Notes under the pieces: generated by a model | Seen by the model: only the letters and a program-made list of their open reading frames with translations | What the model was told of the DNA's origin: nothing | Databases searched by the model: none | Program-made: the position numbers and the translations under genes | Shown: positions 17,495 to 25,578 of the stretch, piece after piece | How positions within the stretch are numbered: position 1 is the stretch's first letter | Layout of the letters: the number at the start of each line of letters is the position of its first letter | NCBI GenBank assembly: GCA_025360015.1 | Contig: JANYCZ010000070.1 | Coordinates: forward strand, 37,983-101,982 | DNA: 64,000 bases | Origin: Verrucomicrobiota bacterium | GTDB taxonomy: Bacteria > Verrucomicrobiota > Verrucomicrobiia > Verrucomicrobiales > Verrucomicrobiaceae | Direction of reading: 5' to 3'

Positions 17495-20400
17495 ATGAGT
17501 ACGATCTGGGCATTCGACTTGGGCAAGGGGAGCATTGGGGAAGCGGTTTGGAATGTGGGCGAAAGACGTTTCGACCACGTTGCCTCACTGCTCATACCAG
17601 CAGAGTTTGCCTCCACCAAGGAGGCTGCCAGCCGTCGCCGCATGATGCGTACCCGGCAGGCTCACAAGGCTCGTGAAGCCTGGCTGGATGAAGTCTGGAA
17701 GGCTGCGGGCCAGGAACCTCTCGAGGGCCGTCGTGTGGGGAAGGTGGATGGAAAGTGGAAGCTCATTCATGAAGGTGATGAAAGACTGGAGCGCGAGTTC
17801 CCGGCTAAGGGAGATGACACCTGCTACACCTCCTGCCTGCTGCGGATCAAACTTCTGCGCGGGGAGAAACTGGAGCTGTGGCAGATTTATAAGGCGCTGC
17901 ATTCGGCGATTCAAAAGCGGGGGTATGATCCAGATATTGCATGGAAGACACGCGAGAACAGGCGCACACGCAAGGAGGACAAGGATGATGACGAGGCAGG
18001 CACGCTGAAGCGCATGCGTGACTTTGAAAAGGAGCTTGCTGTCATGTCGGCTGATTCTGAACACCATCTGCCGTGCTACTTCGACGCGTGGAAAATGGGG
18101 CTGTGGAATCCGAAACAGCCGGATGAGCTGAAAGACCGCATTGACCACCATGCGGAAAGCACGCGCAACCGCATCCTGCCGCGTCAGGTGGTCGAGCGTG
18201 AAATTCGACTGCTCATTGAGGCGGCGGGACAGCAGTTGCCTGCGCTTGCCGACAAGGCGTGGTATGTCCTCTATGGTCCTGCGGGTAAAGCCTACGCCTC
18301 GTATTACAAAGTGGAGAGGGAACAGTTCAAGCTGCGTGAAGGCGGGAACTCGGACTGGCAGGGAGTGCTGGGGCAGAAGATTCCGCGCTTTGATAATCGA
18401 ATCATCGAAAAATGCACCCTCATGCCGCGCTTCAATGTGTGCAAGGTGCGCAGTGATGAACAACGGGCCGCAGGAGAGCGGGGCACGCTGCCGCAGGAGG
18501 TGACCTTTCTCATGAAGCTCAAAAACATGCGTGTGCAGCGTGGCACCACGCAGCAGACCGGGCTGACGGCGGAGGAGATTGGCCAGGTGTTCAATGCATT
18601 TTGCGACAAAGGCTGGAAGCTGACTGAAACTCAATGGGGGAAGTTTTGTGTGAGCATGGGTGCCGTTCCTGTGCCGCCAAGTTTGGAAGTGGCAGCGCCC
18701 AAAATGGCCGGGCGCAGCCGCTTCTGCCGTCCGGCTTTGGAAGTCTTGAAACGCCTCATTCTTTCGGGTCAGACACCGCAGGAATTCCACGCTGCTGAGG
18801 TCCAGCACCTGAACGGCAATAGCGATCCACGCAAGGGGCTGGTCGCTGCCGATTTGAAATTCTTGCTCGACATGGGTGGCACTTGGGAAGGCATCCATGT
18901 GCCGAATCAAAAGCTGGAGGCGCTGGCTCAGCGCACGCAGGATTCTGCTGCCGCCATTCTGGAACTGGTCGGATCTCAAAATGATCCCATTGTCAGACAT
19001 CGTCTGGGTGCGTTCTGGAAACGCCTGCAATGGATGGAAGAGCAGTTTGGTGCTCCGCAGGAGATCGCCATCGAATTTGTACGGGAGGATTTCATGGGAG
19101 AAAAGGCGCTGATCGAATATCGGAGGTTCCTCAAAGACCGGGAGAAGCAGCGACAGCAGGCACGTAGCGACGCGGAGGCGGCTGGGGCTACCGAGCGAAG
19201 CGGGGGATTGAAAATGGAACTGCTACGCCTGCAAGGCGGCATTTGTCTCTACAAAGGTACACCTCTCGTCGAGACCGCACTCGATGACTATGAGATCGAC
19301 CACATCGTGCCGCGCAGCCAAGGGGGGCCGGATGCAGCGGTGAATTACATTCTCACGACGAAAACGACCAACGACGAAAAGGGTAAACGCACTCCCTTCG
19401 AGTGGCTGTCTGACACCGAGGGCTGGGATGCTTATGTGGGCCGGGTTAAGAGCCGACAGACCGCATTGCGGAATAAAAAGGTCAGGCTGCTTCTGCTTCC
19501 TGAGGCGGCTGAACTGGCGGACAAATACACCGCGCTGGCCGAAACGGCCTGGATTGCCAAATTGGCCCAGACCTTGGCATGTCTGCATTTTGGATGGAAA
19601 AACGGCAACGATGAACAAGGAAAGAAACGTGTGACGGTTATTTCTGGCGGTCTCACTGCCCGCATCCGCCGCAAGTACAAGCTCAACAGCCTTCTAGCCG
19701 AAGAAGGCGTAAGTGAGGAGGAGTCCGAGAAGAAGAATCGTGACGATGACAGGCATCATGCGCTGGACGCCATGGTGCTGGCCTTTATTCCCGGCTGGGC
19801 GCAAAATGACAGTAAACAAAAATGGTTTCGTTTTCCCTCGCCGGTGGATGCCAATCCTCCCGGCTTCTTTGCCGCCCAACTTGCTATGGTCCAGCCAAGT
19901 AACGAGCATCTATCATCGCCAAGGCTGGAAGCCACAGCGTATGGTGAACGCGTGATCCATCACGCAACGTTTGCTGTGGGGCGTGAAAAGCTTGTCTCGC
20001 TGTTGCTCAAGGAGGTCAACGGGAAGGAATCTCTCAAGCCGGTGGACAAGGCTGAGACGCATAGGATCGTTGAAAACGCCATTCGCAAAGAGGTGGAGGC
20101 ATTTCTCGCATGCAGGCCTGCATTGACGATTGAAGAATGGAAAATCTGGTGCGCCGACTATCGTGTTGGCGATCATGGCCCCAAAGTCATCAAGGTTCTG
20201 ATGACGAAGACCAAGGCCAATGCCACGGATGAGTACCGAGATATGTCCAAAGATGGCACCCGTCAGTTGCGGCGAGGAGAAATGCACCGAGGCTATTTTG
20301 TGTACTGGGCACCTGCGCCCACCAAAAAAGAACCGGATAAAAGGCGTGCAGTGGTAAAGCCTGTGTATGCCTTTCAGTCCGATGCAGTAGTTCAGCGTGA

Positions 20401-20626
20401 GCTGCGAAGTCAGGGCATCAAGGATGGTCAATTCTTTGAGTCGGGGTGCGCCGTGGAACTGACTGCGGCCGTGGCTCATCCGAAGACCCCGCTGGTGCCT
20501 GGTCGTTATTTATTGAACAGCATATGGTCAGACGGACGCGCCAAGATTACTAACCAAATTGGTCGTGTCTCCGAAGCGATTAATCTCGGGGAAATGCTTA
20601 ATGCAGGTTTAAAACGCGCAGATTGA
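17495..20626 (+). CDS. cas9: Type II-C CRISPR effector nuclease Cas9
   Basis: A compact 1043-aa RNA-guided DNA endonuclease. RuvC-I is at the N-terminus (AFDLGKGSIGEAV, Asp8), followed by the Arg-rich bridge helix (SRRRMMRTRQAHKAREAW, 46-63) and a REC lobe at ~100-500. RuvC-II is EIAIEFVRED (Glu527). The HNH domain spans ~575-640 with YEIDHIVPRSQGG (Asp602, His603) and Asn617/Asn626. RuvC-III is DDDRHHALDAM (His755, Asp758). The rest is the WED/PAM-interacting region. All catalytic residues are present, so it should cut. Followed 13 bp later by cas1, then cas2; absence of csn2 and cas4 makes it type II-C. PAM unknown. Confidence 0.96.
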   Translation: MSTIWAFDLGKGSIGEAVWNVGERRFDHVASLLIPAEFASTKEAASRRRMMRTRQAHKAREAWLDEVWKAAGQEPLEGRRVGKVDGKWKLIHEGDERLEREFPAKGDDTCYTSCLLRIKLLRGEKLELWQIYKALHSAIQKRGYDPDIAWKTRENRRTRKEDKDDDEAGTLKRMRDFEKELAVMSADSEHHLPCYFDAWKMGLWNPKQPDELKDRIDHHAESTRNRILPRQVVEREIRLLIEAAGQQLPALADKAWYVLYGPAGKAYASYYKVEREQFKLREGGNSDWQGVLGQKIPRFDNRIIEKCTLMPRFNVCKVRSDEQRAAGERGTLPQEVTFLMKLKNMRVQRGTTQQTGLTAEEIGQVFNAFCDKGWKLTETQWGKFCVSMGAVPVPPSLEVAAPKMAGRSRFCRPALEVLKRLILSGQTPQEFHAAEVQHLNGNSDPRKGLVAADLKFLLDMGGTWEGIHVPNQKLEALAQRTQDSAAAILELVGSQNDPIVRHRLGAFWKRLQWMEEQFGAPQEIAIEFVREDFMGEKALIEYRRFLKDREKQRQQARSDAEAAGATERSGGLKMELLRLQGGICLYKGTPLVETALDDYEIDHIVPRSQGGPDAAVNYILTTKTTNDEKGKRTPFEWLSDTEGWDAYVGRVKSRQTALRNKKVRLLLLPEAAELADKYTALAETAWIAKLAQTLACLHFGWKNGNDEQGKKRVTVISGGLTARIRRKYKLNSLLAEEGVSEEESEKKNRDDDRHHALDAMVLAFIPGWAQNDSKQKWFRFPSPVDANPPGFFAAQLAMVQPSNEHLSSPRLEATAYGERVIHHATFAVGREKLVSLLLKEVNGKESLKPVDKAETHRIVENAIRKEVEAFLACRPALTIEEWKIWCADYRVGDHGPKVIKVLMTKTKANATDEYRDMSKDGTRQLRRGEMHRGYFVYWAPAPTKKEPDKRRAVVKPVYAFQSDAVVQRELRSQGIKDGQFFESGCAVELTAAVAHPKTPLVPGRYLLNSIWSDGRAKITNQIGRVSEAINLGEMLNAGLKRAD

Positions 20627-20639
20627 AAGTAACCCTTTT

Positions 20640-21527
20640 ATGAGCTATCACATCCTTCATGTCTTCCAACACGGAGCCTTGCTTGGCAAGGAACGCGGCT
20701 TCATTACCTGTAAAGGGGCTGATGATCTGCAGCCACGGCGGATGCCGCTGGAGGATCTGCGGGCGGTGGTCATCGCTGCGCGTGGTGTGACGATGAGTTC
20801 GAATTTCATCTCCAGCATTGTGGAGCAGGACGGGATCATCCTGCATTGCAACGAGAGCTACCATCCCTGCGGCATCACCGCGCCGCTGGCACGGGTGATC
20901 GATTCGAAAGCCTTCATGAACCAGTGCGCCCGGCCCCGGCGGCTGAATGAGAAGCTGTGGACGCGGATGCTGCGCGGCAAGACGGTGAACCAGACGAAGG
21001 TGCTGCACCGCTGGGACATCCGCAGCGCGCATCTGGAGCGGGCGCTGGAGCAGAAGGACATCGATGAAGGGAACTGCGCCAAGCGCTACTGGCAGCTCTA
21101 CTTTCCCAGCATCGGCTGGAGCGCCACAAGCCGTGACCGCAAGGAAAACACGGCACCCAATCAGATGCTCAACTACGGCTACACGGTGCTGGCGGCGCTT
21201 TGCCACCGCTCCTTGATCGTGCATGGCCTGACGCCAAGCCTGGGTGTGCACCATACCACAAGGTATCAGAGCGATCCGTTGGTTTACGACATTATGGAGG
21301 CGTTCCGCCCGCTGATCGATTGCCTGCTGGCGGAGTTCATGACGGAACGGGAGCCGACTATGAAGCTCTGGTGCAAGAAGATGGGAACAGAACTGCGGGA
21401 GCGCCGCGTGCAGCACGAGCGCTATTCCCTCAAACTGATGGACGCCATCGATGCCTGCGCGTCCAGCCTGACCCGCAGCTATGCCACGATGGACGCGGAC
21501 GCCTTCTGGGTGCCGGAATTGCAGTAG
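20640..21527 (+). CDS. cas1: CRISPR integrase subunit Cas1 (type II)
   Basis: A 295-aa spacer-integration endonuclease. The catalytic metal-binding triad is present: Glu143 in DEGNCAKRYW, His205 in LGVHH and Asp217 in YDIMEAFRP. These match the S. pyogenes Cas1 Glu/His/Asp positions. The LNYGYTVL helix is also typical. It works with Cas2 to insert protospacers at the leader end of the array. It starts 13 bp after cas9 and so is very likely in the same transcript. Length is normal for type II. Confidence 0.95.
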   Translation: MSYHILHVFQHGALLGKERGFITCKGADDLQPRRMPLEDLRAVVIAARGVTMSSNFISSIVEQDGIILHCNESYHPCGITAPLARVIDSKAFMNQCARPRRLNEKLWTRMLRGKTVNQTKVLHRWDIRSAHLERALEQKDIDEGNCAKRYWQLYFPSIGWSATSRDRKENTAPNQMLNYGYTVLAALCHRSLIVHGLTPSLGVHHTTRYQSDPLVYDIMEAFRPLIDCLLAEFMTEREPTMKLWCKKMGTELRERRVQHERYSLKLMDAIDACASSLTRSYATMDADAFWVPELQ

Positions 21528-21586
21528 CCCAGCCGCGTGGCGACCGGATTGGTCATTGAAATTCGCCGTGGCGCGACAGAACTGCC

Positions 21587-21934
21587 ATGAAACAAAGCCC
21601 TTTTCGAATGGGATGGATTCTCGTCATGTTTGACCTGCCTGTGATCACCGACCGTGAGCGCAAGGAGGCGACGCGATTCCGCAACAACCTGCTGGATGAC
21701 GGCTACCTCATGATTCAGTTTTCCGTCTATGCGCGGCCCTGTGTGAGCCATGAGCATCTGGAAAAGCACATGGCCAAGGTGCAGGGCTTTGTGCCGGAGG
21801 CGGGCAATGTGCGGATAATGTTCATGACCGATGAACAGTGGAAGAAAAGCATCACCGTCATCGGCAGGAACTATCAGCAGGGAAAGCGGTCGGTTGATCC
21901 TGACATTCCCAAACAGATCGAGTTCTGGGAATGA
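21587..21934 (+). CDS. cas2: CRISPR integrase subunit Cas2
   Basis: A 115-aa ferredoxin-like protein. WILVMFDLPV at residues 10-19 has the conserved strand-1 Asp, and RNNLLDDGYLMIQFSVYAR matches the family helix/strand. It forms the central dimer of the Cas1-Cas2 integration complex. It follows cas1 after 59 bp. Standard length. Confidence 0.94.
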   Translation: MKQSPFRMGWILVMFDLPVITDRERKEATRFRNNLLDDGYLMIQFSVYARPCVSHEHLEKHMAKVQGFVPEAGNVRIMFMTDEQWKKSITVIGRNYQQGKRSVDPDIPKQIEFWE

Positions 21935-21971
21935 CAAAGCCCCAGCTTTCAAAGTTGGGCTGCGGCTTGAG

Positions 21972-22080
21972 GAAAAAGAAGCACCCATCGGACGTGCCAG
22001 GCAGAGGTCCGATGGGTGCTTGATCAGTTAAGACTTCACCCCCCGGTGAGAAATGGTCTGATCAATTAAAACGAATTTCA
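21972..22080 (-). ncRNA. tracrRNA (minus strand)
   Basis: The 19 bases at 22032-22050 match part of the CRISPR repeat exactly but in inverted orientation, so a minus-strand transcript contains an anti-repeat for minus-strand crRNAs. Eleven bases on, a perfect 13-bp stem with a 13-nt loop (21981-21993 with 22007-22019) is followed on that strand by TTCTTTTT, a Rho-independent end. A possible promoter upstream has TTGCTG (22110-22115) and CATAAT (22087-22092) spaced by 17 bp, giving a start near 22080. An inverted pair TTGATCAG (22020-22027) / CTGATCAA (22058-22065) brackets the anti-repeat. Ends are predicted, not measured. Confidence 0.82.
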
Positions 22081-22086
22081 GGGCGG

Positions 22087-22115
22087 ATTATGCTGAATCC
22101 CAAGGGATTCAGCAA
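22087..22115 (-). promoter_or_regulatory. Putative tracrRNA promoter overlapping a 24-bp perfect palindrome
   Basis: On the minus strand TTGCTG (-35), a 17-bp spacer and CATAAT (-10, five of six) form a reasonable sigma-70 promoter. The interval also holds an inverted repeat, TGCTGAATCCC (22091-22101) and GGGATTCAGCA (22104-22114), separated by AA. The palindrome ends 6 bp from the first CRISPR repeat. Confidence 0.5.
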
Positions 22116-22120
22116 GTCCT

Positions 22121-22286
22121 ATTATAGCCAGCCTCACCGGGGGGTGAAGTCAAAACTGTAGCGGAGGGCCGTATCTGTCTCCATAAATTATAGCCAGCCT
22201 CACCGGGGGGTGAAGTCAAAACTGCTGGCTGCTGGGGAAAGATGATGAAGAGATTATAGCCAGCCTCACCGTGGTGAAGCAAGGAC
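22121..22286 (-). CRISPR. Two-spacer type II-C CRISPR array with degenerate end repeat
   Basis: Two identical 36-bp repeats (22121-22156 and 22187-22222) and a diverged third copy (22253 to ~22286) flank two 30-bp spacers (22157-22186 and 22223-22252). On the minus strand the repeat starts GTTTTGACTTCACC and ends GGCTGGCTATAAT, the usual GTTTT start of type II repeats, so crRNAs read leftwards, as does the tracrRNA. Each repeat therefore ends in TATAAT, a candidate -10 box firing into the next spacer, as described for Neisseria type II-C. The third copy keeps the first 19 bases and then loses 2 bases and gains mismatches. Confidence 0.92.
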
Positions 22287-22321
22287 GACGGGCTTTCCTG
22301 CGTTGTCTCCTCATGTTTAAC

Positions 22322-22714
22322 ATGGAACGAGACGAATGGCTTAAAGGTTATCTGGGTGAGATCTACAAGGCGAAGCTGCTGACTCCTCCGCAGGAAGGCG
22401 ACCCAGGAGAGATCGAGGTGCGAGCGGGGATGATCCGGGCGAATCTTCGGCTGGTGGTGGAGATCGTGCAGGAGCTACGGGGTGGCTCGGGGGTGCCGCT
22501 GCTGGATCTGATTTCCGCAGGGAACATCGGGCTGATGAAGGCGGTGGTGCGATTTGACCGGAGCAAGGAGGGGGTGCTTGCGTGCTTCGCTGGCTGGTGG
22601 ATCAAGCAGTCGGTCAAACGTGTGGTGATTCGGGAGGCGAAGAAGGGTTCTGCTTTCTTTGGGCAGACGATGCCTGGCAAGGGGAGTGATGAGGATCTGG
22701 CTTTGCCGGCGTGA
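22322..22714 (+). CDS. Mini sigma-70-like protein: region 1.2/2 only
   Basis: A 130-aa protein starting at ATG 22322 (ATG 22313 also possible; a longer frame would start inside the degenerate CRISPR repeat). DEWLKGYLGEIYKAKLLTPP resembles region 1.2. ANLRLVVEIVQELRG, PLLDLISAGNIGLMKAVVRF and FAGWWIKQSVKRVVIREAKK match region 2.1-2.4 of RpoD-type sigma factors, the core-binding and -10-reading part. Regions 3 and 4 are absent, and the other frames downstream do not contain them. It could be a decayed sigma gene or a genuine region-2-only protein. Its position at the CRISPR end may be chance. Confidence 0.75.
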   Translation: MERDEWLKGYLGEIYKAKLLTPPQEGDPGEIEVRAGMIRANLRLVVEIVQELRGGSGVPLLDLISAGNIGLMKAVVRFDRSKEGVLACFAGWWIKQSVKRVVIREAKKGSAFFGQTMPGKGSDEDLALPA

Positions 22715-22899
22715 GTTGAGGGAGGAGGAGCCAGAGCCCGAACGGGCTGCTGCGAAGCCGGGAAGCGAACCCCGAACTACGTGCGAAGAGGCTGACGCAG
22801 GGGCGGGGCTGTTTCGTTACTCGAAACTTGAGGCTTGAAACGCTGCGCTGTGATCGAGGACGAGTTCGAGTAGGAGGACGAGGACGAGAGGCTGATGTT

Positions 22900-24384
22900 T
22901 TATGCGTTGCGAAATTCGGGGGCGCGTCTGGCCAGCGTGATTTCTTCAAACGCATGGCCCAGCGCGAGGATGCGTGCATCCGCATGTGCGGTGACCATGA
23001 AGGAAAAGCCGATAGGCAGGCCATCCACGAAGCCGAGGGGAACCGTGAGATGCGGATAACCGGCGACGGCGGCGGGAGTGCTGGCCACGCGCTCGTCGGT
23101 GTCGCCATGCACGAGATCAATACGGCCCACGGGATCGTTGGTGGGGCAGATGAGGGCGTCGAGGTGGTGGGCTTGCAGGGCGGCGTCGATGCCTTCGGGT
23201 CCGGCTAGGCGGCGGGCGGTTTCGCGGGCTGCGGTGCCGGTGGCGATGATGTCTGGGGTGCTGAGTTGCTCTGCCTGCTCAAAAAACTCCTGGGCGAAGT
23301 GGGGCATCTCGGTTTCGCGATGCTGTTCGTTGAAGGCGATGAGGTCTGCGAGGGAGCGGACATCGCCACCGCGTTGTTCGAGGTAGGTGTTTAAATCCTG
23401 ACGCAGTTCGATGAGCATGGCCTGCCAGGAAAGCGCGCCGGCTTCGCTTATGTTGGGCAGCGTCACCGAATCCACGATGACGGCTCCGGCAGCGCGCAGC
23501 TTCTCCAGCGCGGTTTCAAACAGCGCGAGGACTTGTGGGTTTTTACCGCACTGGTCGCGCACGACACCGAGGCGTGCGCCTTTGAGCGCATCCGGTTTTA
23601 AATCGGTGGTGAAATTTTCCGCGAGCACCTGCATGAGCAGCGCCGCATCTTTCACCGTGAGCGTCATGGGCCCCGCCGTGTCCTGCCAGTGGGTGATGGG
23701 GATGATGCCGCTGCCGCTGATGAGTCCCACGGTGGGCTTGAAACCCACGATGCCGCAGGCGCTCGCCGGGCTGACGATGGAGCCGTTGGTCTCGGTGCCG
23801 ATGGCGGCTGGGGCGAGTCCTGCTGCGACGGCGGCGGCGGAGCCTGAGCTGGAGCCGCTGGCGCTGTGGGTGAGGCGGTGGGGATTGCGGGTGAGGCCGC
23901 CGCGTGCGCTCCAGCCACTGGTGGAATTGGGCGAGCGGATGTTGGCCCATTCGCTCAGGTTTGTTTTGCCGAGGATGATGGCACCGGCTGCGCGCAGGCG
24001 GGTCACGAGCGCGGCATCCGTCTTCGGCTTATGATCGTGCAGGGCCAGCGAACCGGCAGTGGTCTGCATGGCGTCTGCGGTTTCGATGTTGTCCTTGAGC
24101 AGGATAGGGAGGCCGTGCAGCGCGCCGGGATGGCAGGTGGTGGCAAGGGCTTTTGCAGCGGGATTCAATTCGAGGATGGCATTGACTCGCGGGCCTGATT
24201 TGTCGATCTGCGCGATGCGTTCGAGGCAATGCTCCACAATCAGCAGCGGGGTGGTGTGCCCGGCTTTGAGCATGGCGGCGAGCTCGGTGAGGGTGGCAAA
24301 GGGCAGGGGAGCGCGGTGCCTGTGCCCACATGCCGCCGGGCAAAGCGCGACAGCGGCGGATTGGAGCAGGCGGCGGCGGTTCAT
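22900..24384 (-). CDS. Amidase-signature family hydrolase, exported
   Basis: A 494-aa amidase. The N-terminus MNRRRLLQSAAVALCPAACG looks like a twin-arginine or lipoprotein export signal. The Ser-Ser-Lys machinery is visible: Lys in GLPILLKDNIET, and the Gly/Ser-rich SASGSSSGSAAAVAAGL with GTETNGSIVSPAS. The family hydrolyses amide bonds of peptides or small amides; exported members often act on C-terminal amides or peptide degradation products. It is divergent from the gene at 24524. Substrate unknown. Confidence 0.88.
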   Translation of the reverse strand: MNRRRLLQSAAVALCPAACGHRHRAPLPFATLTELAAMLKAGHTTPLLIVEHCLERIAQIDKSGPRVNAILELNPAAKALATTCHPGALHGLPILLKDNIETADAMQTTAGSLALHDHKPKTDAALVTRLRAAGAIILGKTNLSEWANIRSPNSTSGWSARGGLTRNPHRLTHSASGSSSGSAAAVAAGLAPAAIGTETNGSIVSPASACGIVGFKPTVGLISGSGIIPITHWQDTAGPMTLTVKDAALLMQVLAENFTTDLKPDALKGARLGVVRDQCGKNPQVLALFETALEKLRAAGAVIVDSVTLPNISEAGALSWQAMLIELRQDLNTYLEQRGGDVRSLADLIAFNEQHRETEMPHFAQEFFEQAEQLSTPDIIATGTAARETARRLAGPEGIDAALQAHHLDALICPTNDPVGRIDLVHGDTDERVASTPAAVAGYPHLTVPLGFVDGLPIGFSFMVTAHADARILALGHAFEEITLARRAPEFRNA

Positions 24385-24523
24385 GGTGGCGGGAGCTTGC
24401 TGCGTGGAGCGGGGTTCTTCAAGCTGGAGCCCTGAAATGGGGCACTCCGCCTCGTCTTATAATGAACCTTTCTTACTTTTGTTATTGTCACTTTGGAGCC
24501 GACATGATAAAAAACGCGCCTTC

Positions 24524-25051
24524 GTGAATTTCCCTGCCTTTCGATTGGTCGCTGTTTTTCTTGTCTCTGCCGCTGTTTTGAGCGGGGAAGAACCCATGCT
24601 GCCGCTGGCTCTGGGGGGTGGTGCCTCGTTTCATTCGGACGGGCCGCGTGGCTTTCTGAAGCCGTCCAAGTCGATCAAGCCCCCGGTGAGCACGGTGGTG
24701 GCTGTCCCTGCGCCTGCCATCGTGCAGTCGCCGACGGCGGAGACGCGGCTGCGCCGTCTGGTGGTGGTGTCTGGCACGATGACGCCGGAAGCCATCCGTG
24801 ACACGATCCTCGCCTGCGGGCAGACCCGCACGCCAGTGACCATGGCGGGTGGTGTGAACGCGCCTGCACCGATGCTTTCCGACCTCGCCGGGTTGTTTGG
24901 CTCCCCGGTGACCGAGGACACGCAGAAGAAAGTTTTGGAAACCGTGCGCAAAGGCATGGGATCGTCCGCGAAGCCGATGCAGCGGGTGGAAGTGGTCGGC
25001 TGGCTGCCCACTGAGGGCGTCATGGCCGTGGCGGTGTATCCCGAAAGCTGA
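24524..25051 (+). CDS. Exported hypothetical protein
   Basis: A 175-aa protein of unknown function. I place the start at GTG 24524, which gives the signal peptide VNFPAFRLVAVFLVSAAVLSG; an in-frame ATG at 24446 is the alternative. The mature part contains RLVVVSGTMTPEAIRDTILA and an LETVRKGMGSSAKP segment, with no domain I recognise. It is 11 bp upstream of the pseudo-receiver gene and probably co-transcribed with it and trpF. Confidence 0.6.
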   Translation: MNFPAFRLVAVFLVSAAVLSGEEPMLPLALGGGASFHSDGPRGFLKPSKSIKPPVSTVVAVPAPAIVQSPTAETRLRRLVVVSGTMTPEAIRDTILACGQTRTPVTMAGGVNAPAPMLSDLAGLFGSPVTEDTQKKVLETVRKGMGSSAKPMQRVEVVGWLPTEGVMAVAVYPES

Positions 25052-25062
25052 GCGCTTTTTCC

Positions 25063-25578
25063 ATGAAACGCACTCCGGTCGTCAAGTCTGCTCCGGTAAG
25101 GAAGCCTGTCCCCAGCGTTCCTGCGGCTCTGGTTGCGCCAGCCATTCCACGCGTGCTGCTAGCTGAGGAGAGCCTGCCCTACCGGCGCGTGATCCGTGAG
25201 GCGCTGATGGCCTTCCGCATCTGCGAGGTGGATGACGCGCCCAGCGGAGAGCGCGCCTTTGAAATGGCGCTGCGGTGCCAGTACTCGCTGTTTTTGTTTT
25301 CACTGCCGCTGCCGGACATGACGGGAGACATGCTGGACCGCCTGCTCAGCAAGGCCTACCCCATGGTGCATCCCGGGGTGCACACCGCGCCGCCGGTCAT
25401 CTTCCTCATCCAGCCTTCGGATGCGCTGCGGTTTCAGGAACTGCAGCGGGATGTGCGCGTGCGTGGCAGCATGCCGCTGCCGCCAAAGCTCGATGTGCTA
25501 CTGTCGGTGACGGCCTCCCTGCTGCCAGAGCGCGGGGGGCTGGCCTTTCCTCCGTTTTCCCCTCCTCATGTTTCCTGA
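25063..25578 (+). CDS. Pseudo-receiver domain protein lacking the phosphoacceptor Asp
   Basis: A 171-aa protein whose residues ~30-160 look like a CheY receiver: strand 1 VLLAEES, then SGERAFEMAL and LFLFSLPLPDMTGDML. At the site of the phosphoacceptor Asp (strand 3, usually LLDLxLPDM) there is Ser80, and the conserved Lys near RGSMPLPPKL is displaced. It therefore should not be phosphorylated normally. The first 28 residues are a Pro/Val/Lys-rich tail. It overlaps trpF by 11 bp, so the two are translationally linked. Confidence 0.7.
   Translation: MKRTPVVKSAPVRKPVPSVPAALVAPAIPRVLLAEESLPYRRVIREALMAFRICEVDDAPSGERAFEMALRCQYSLFLFSLPLPDMTGDMLDRLLSKAYPMVHPGVHTAPPVIFLIQPSDALRFQELQRDVRVRGSMPLPPKLDVLLSVTASLLPERGGLAFPPFSPPHVS

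Noticed and set aside
17585..19030. A 481-aa minus-strand frame inside cas9
   Set aside because: Antisense shadow; cas9 catalytic motifs on the plus strand account for the region.
21941..21964. A second hairpin downstream of the tracrRNA terminator as part of the RNA
   Set aside because: The stem has several mismatches and no T-run on the minus strand; the 13-bp hairpin with TTCTTTTT is the better end.
22271..22321. An in-frame N-terminal extension of the mini-sigma starting at GTG 22271
   Set aside because: It would be encoded by the degenerate CRISPR repeat and does not resemble sigma sequence; ATG 22322 begins the conserved part.
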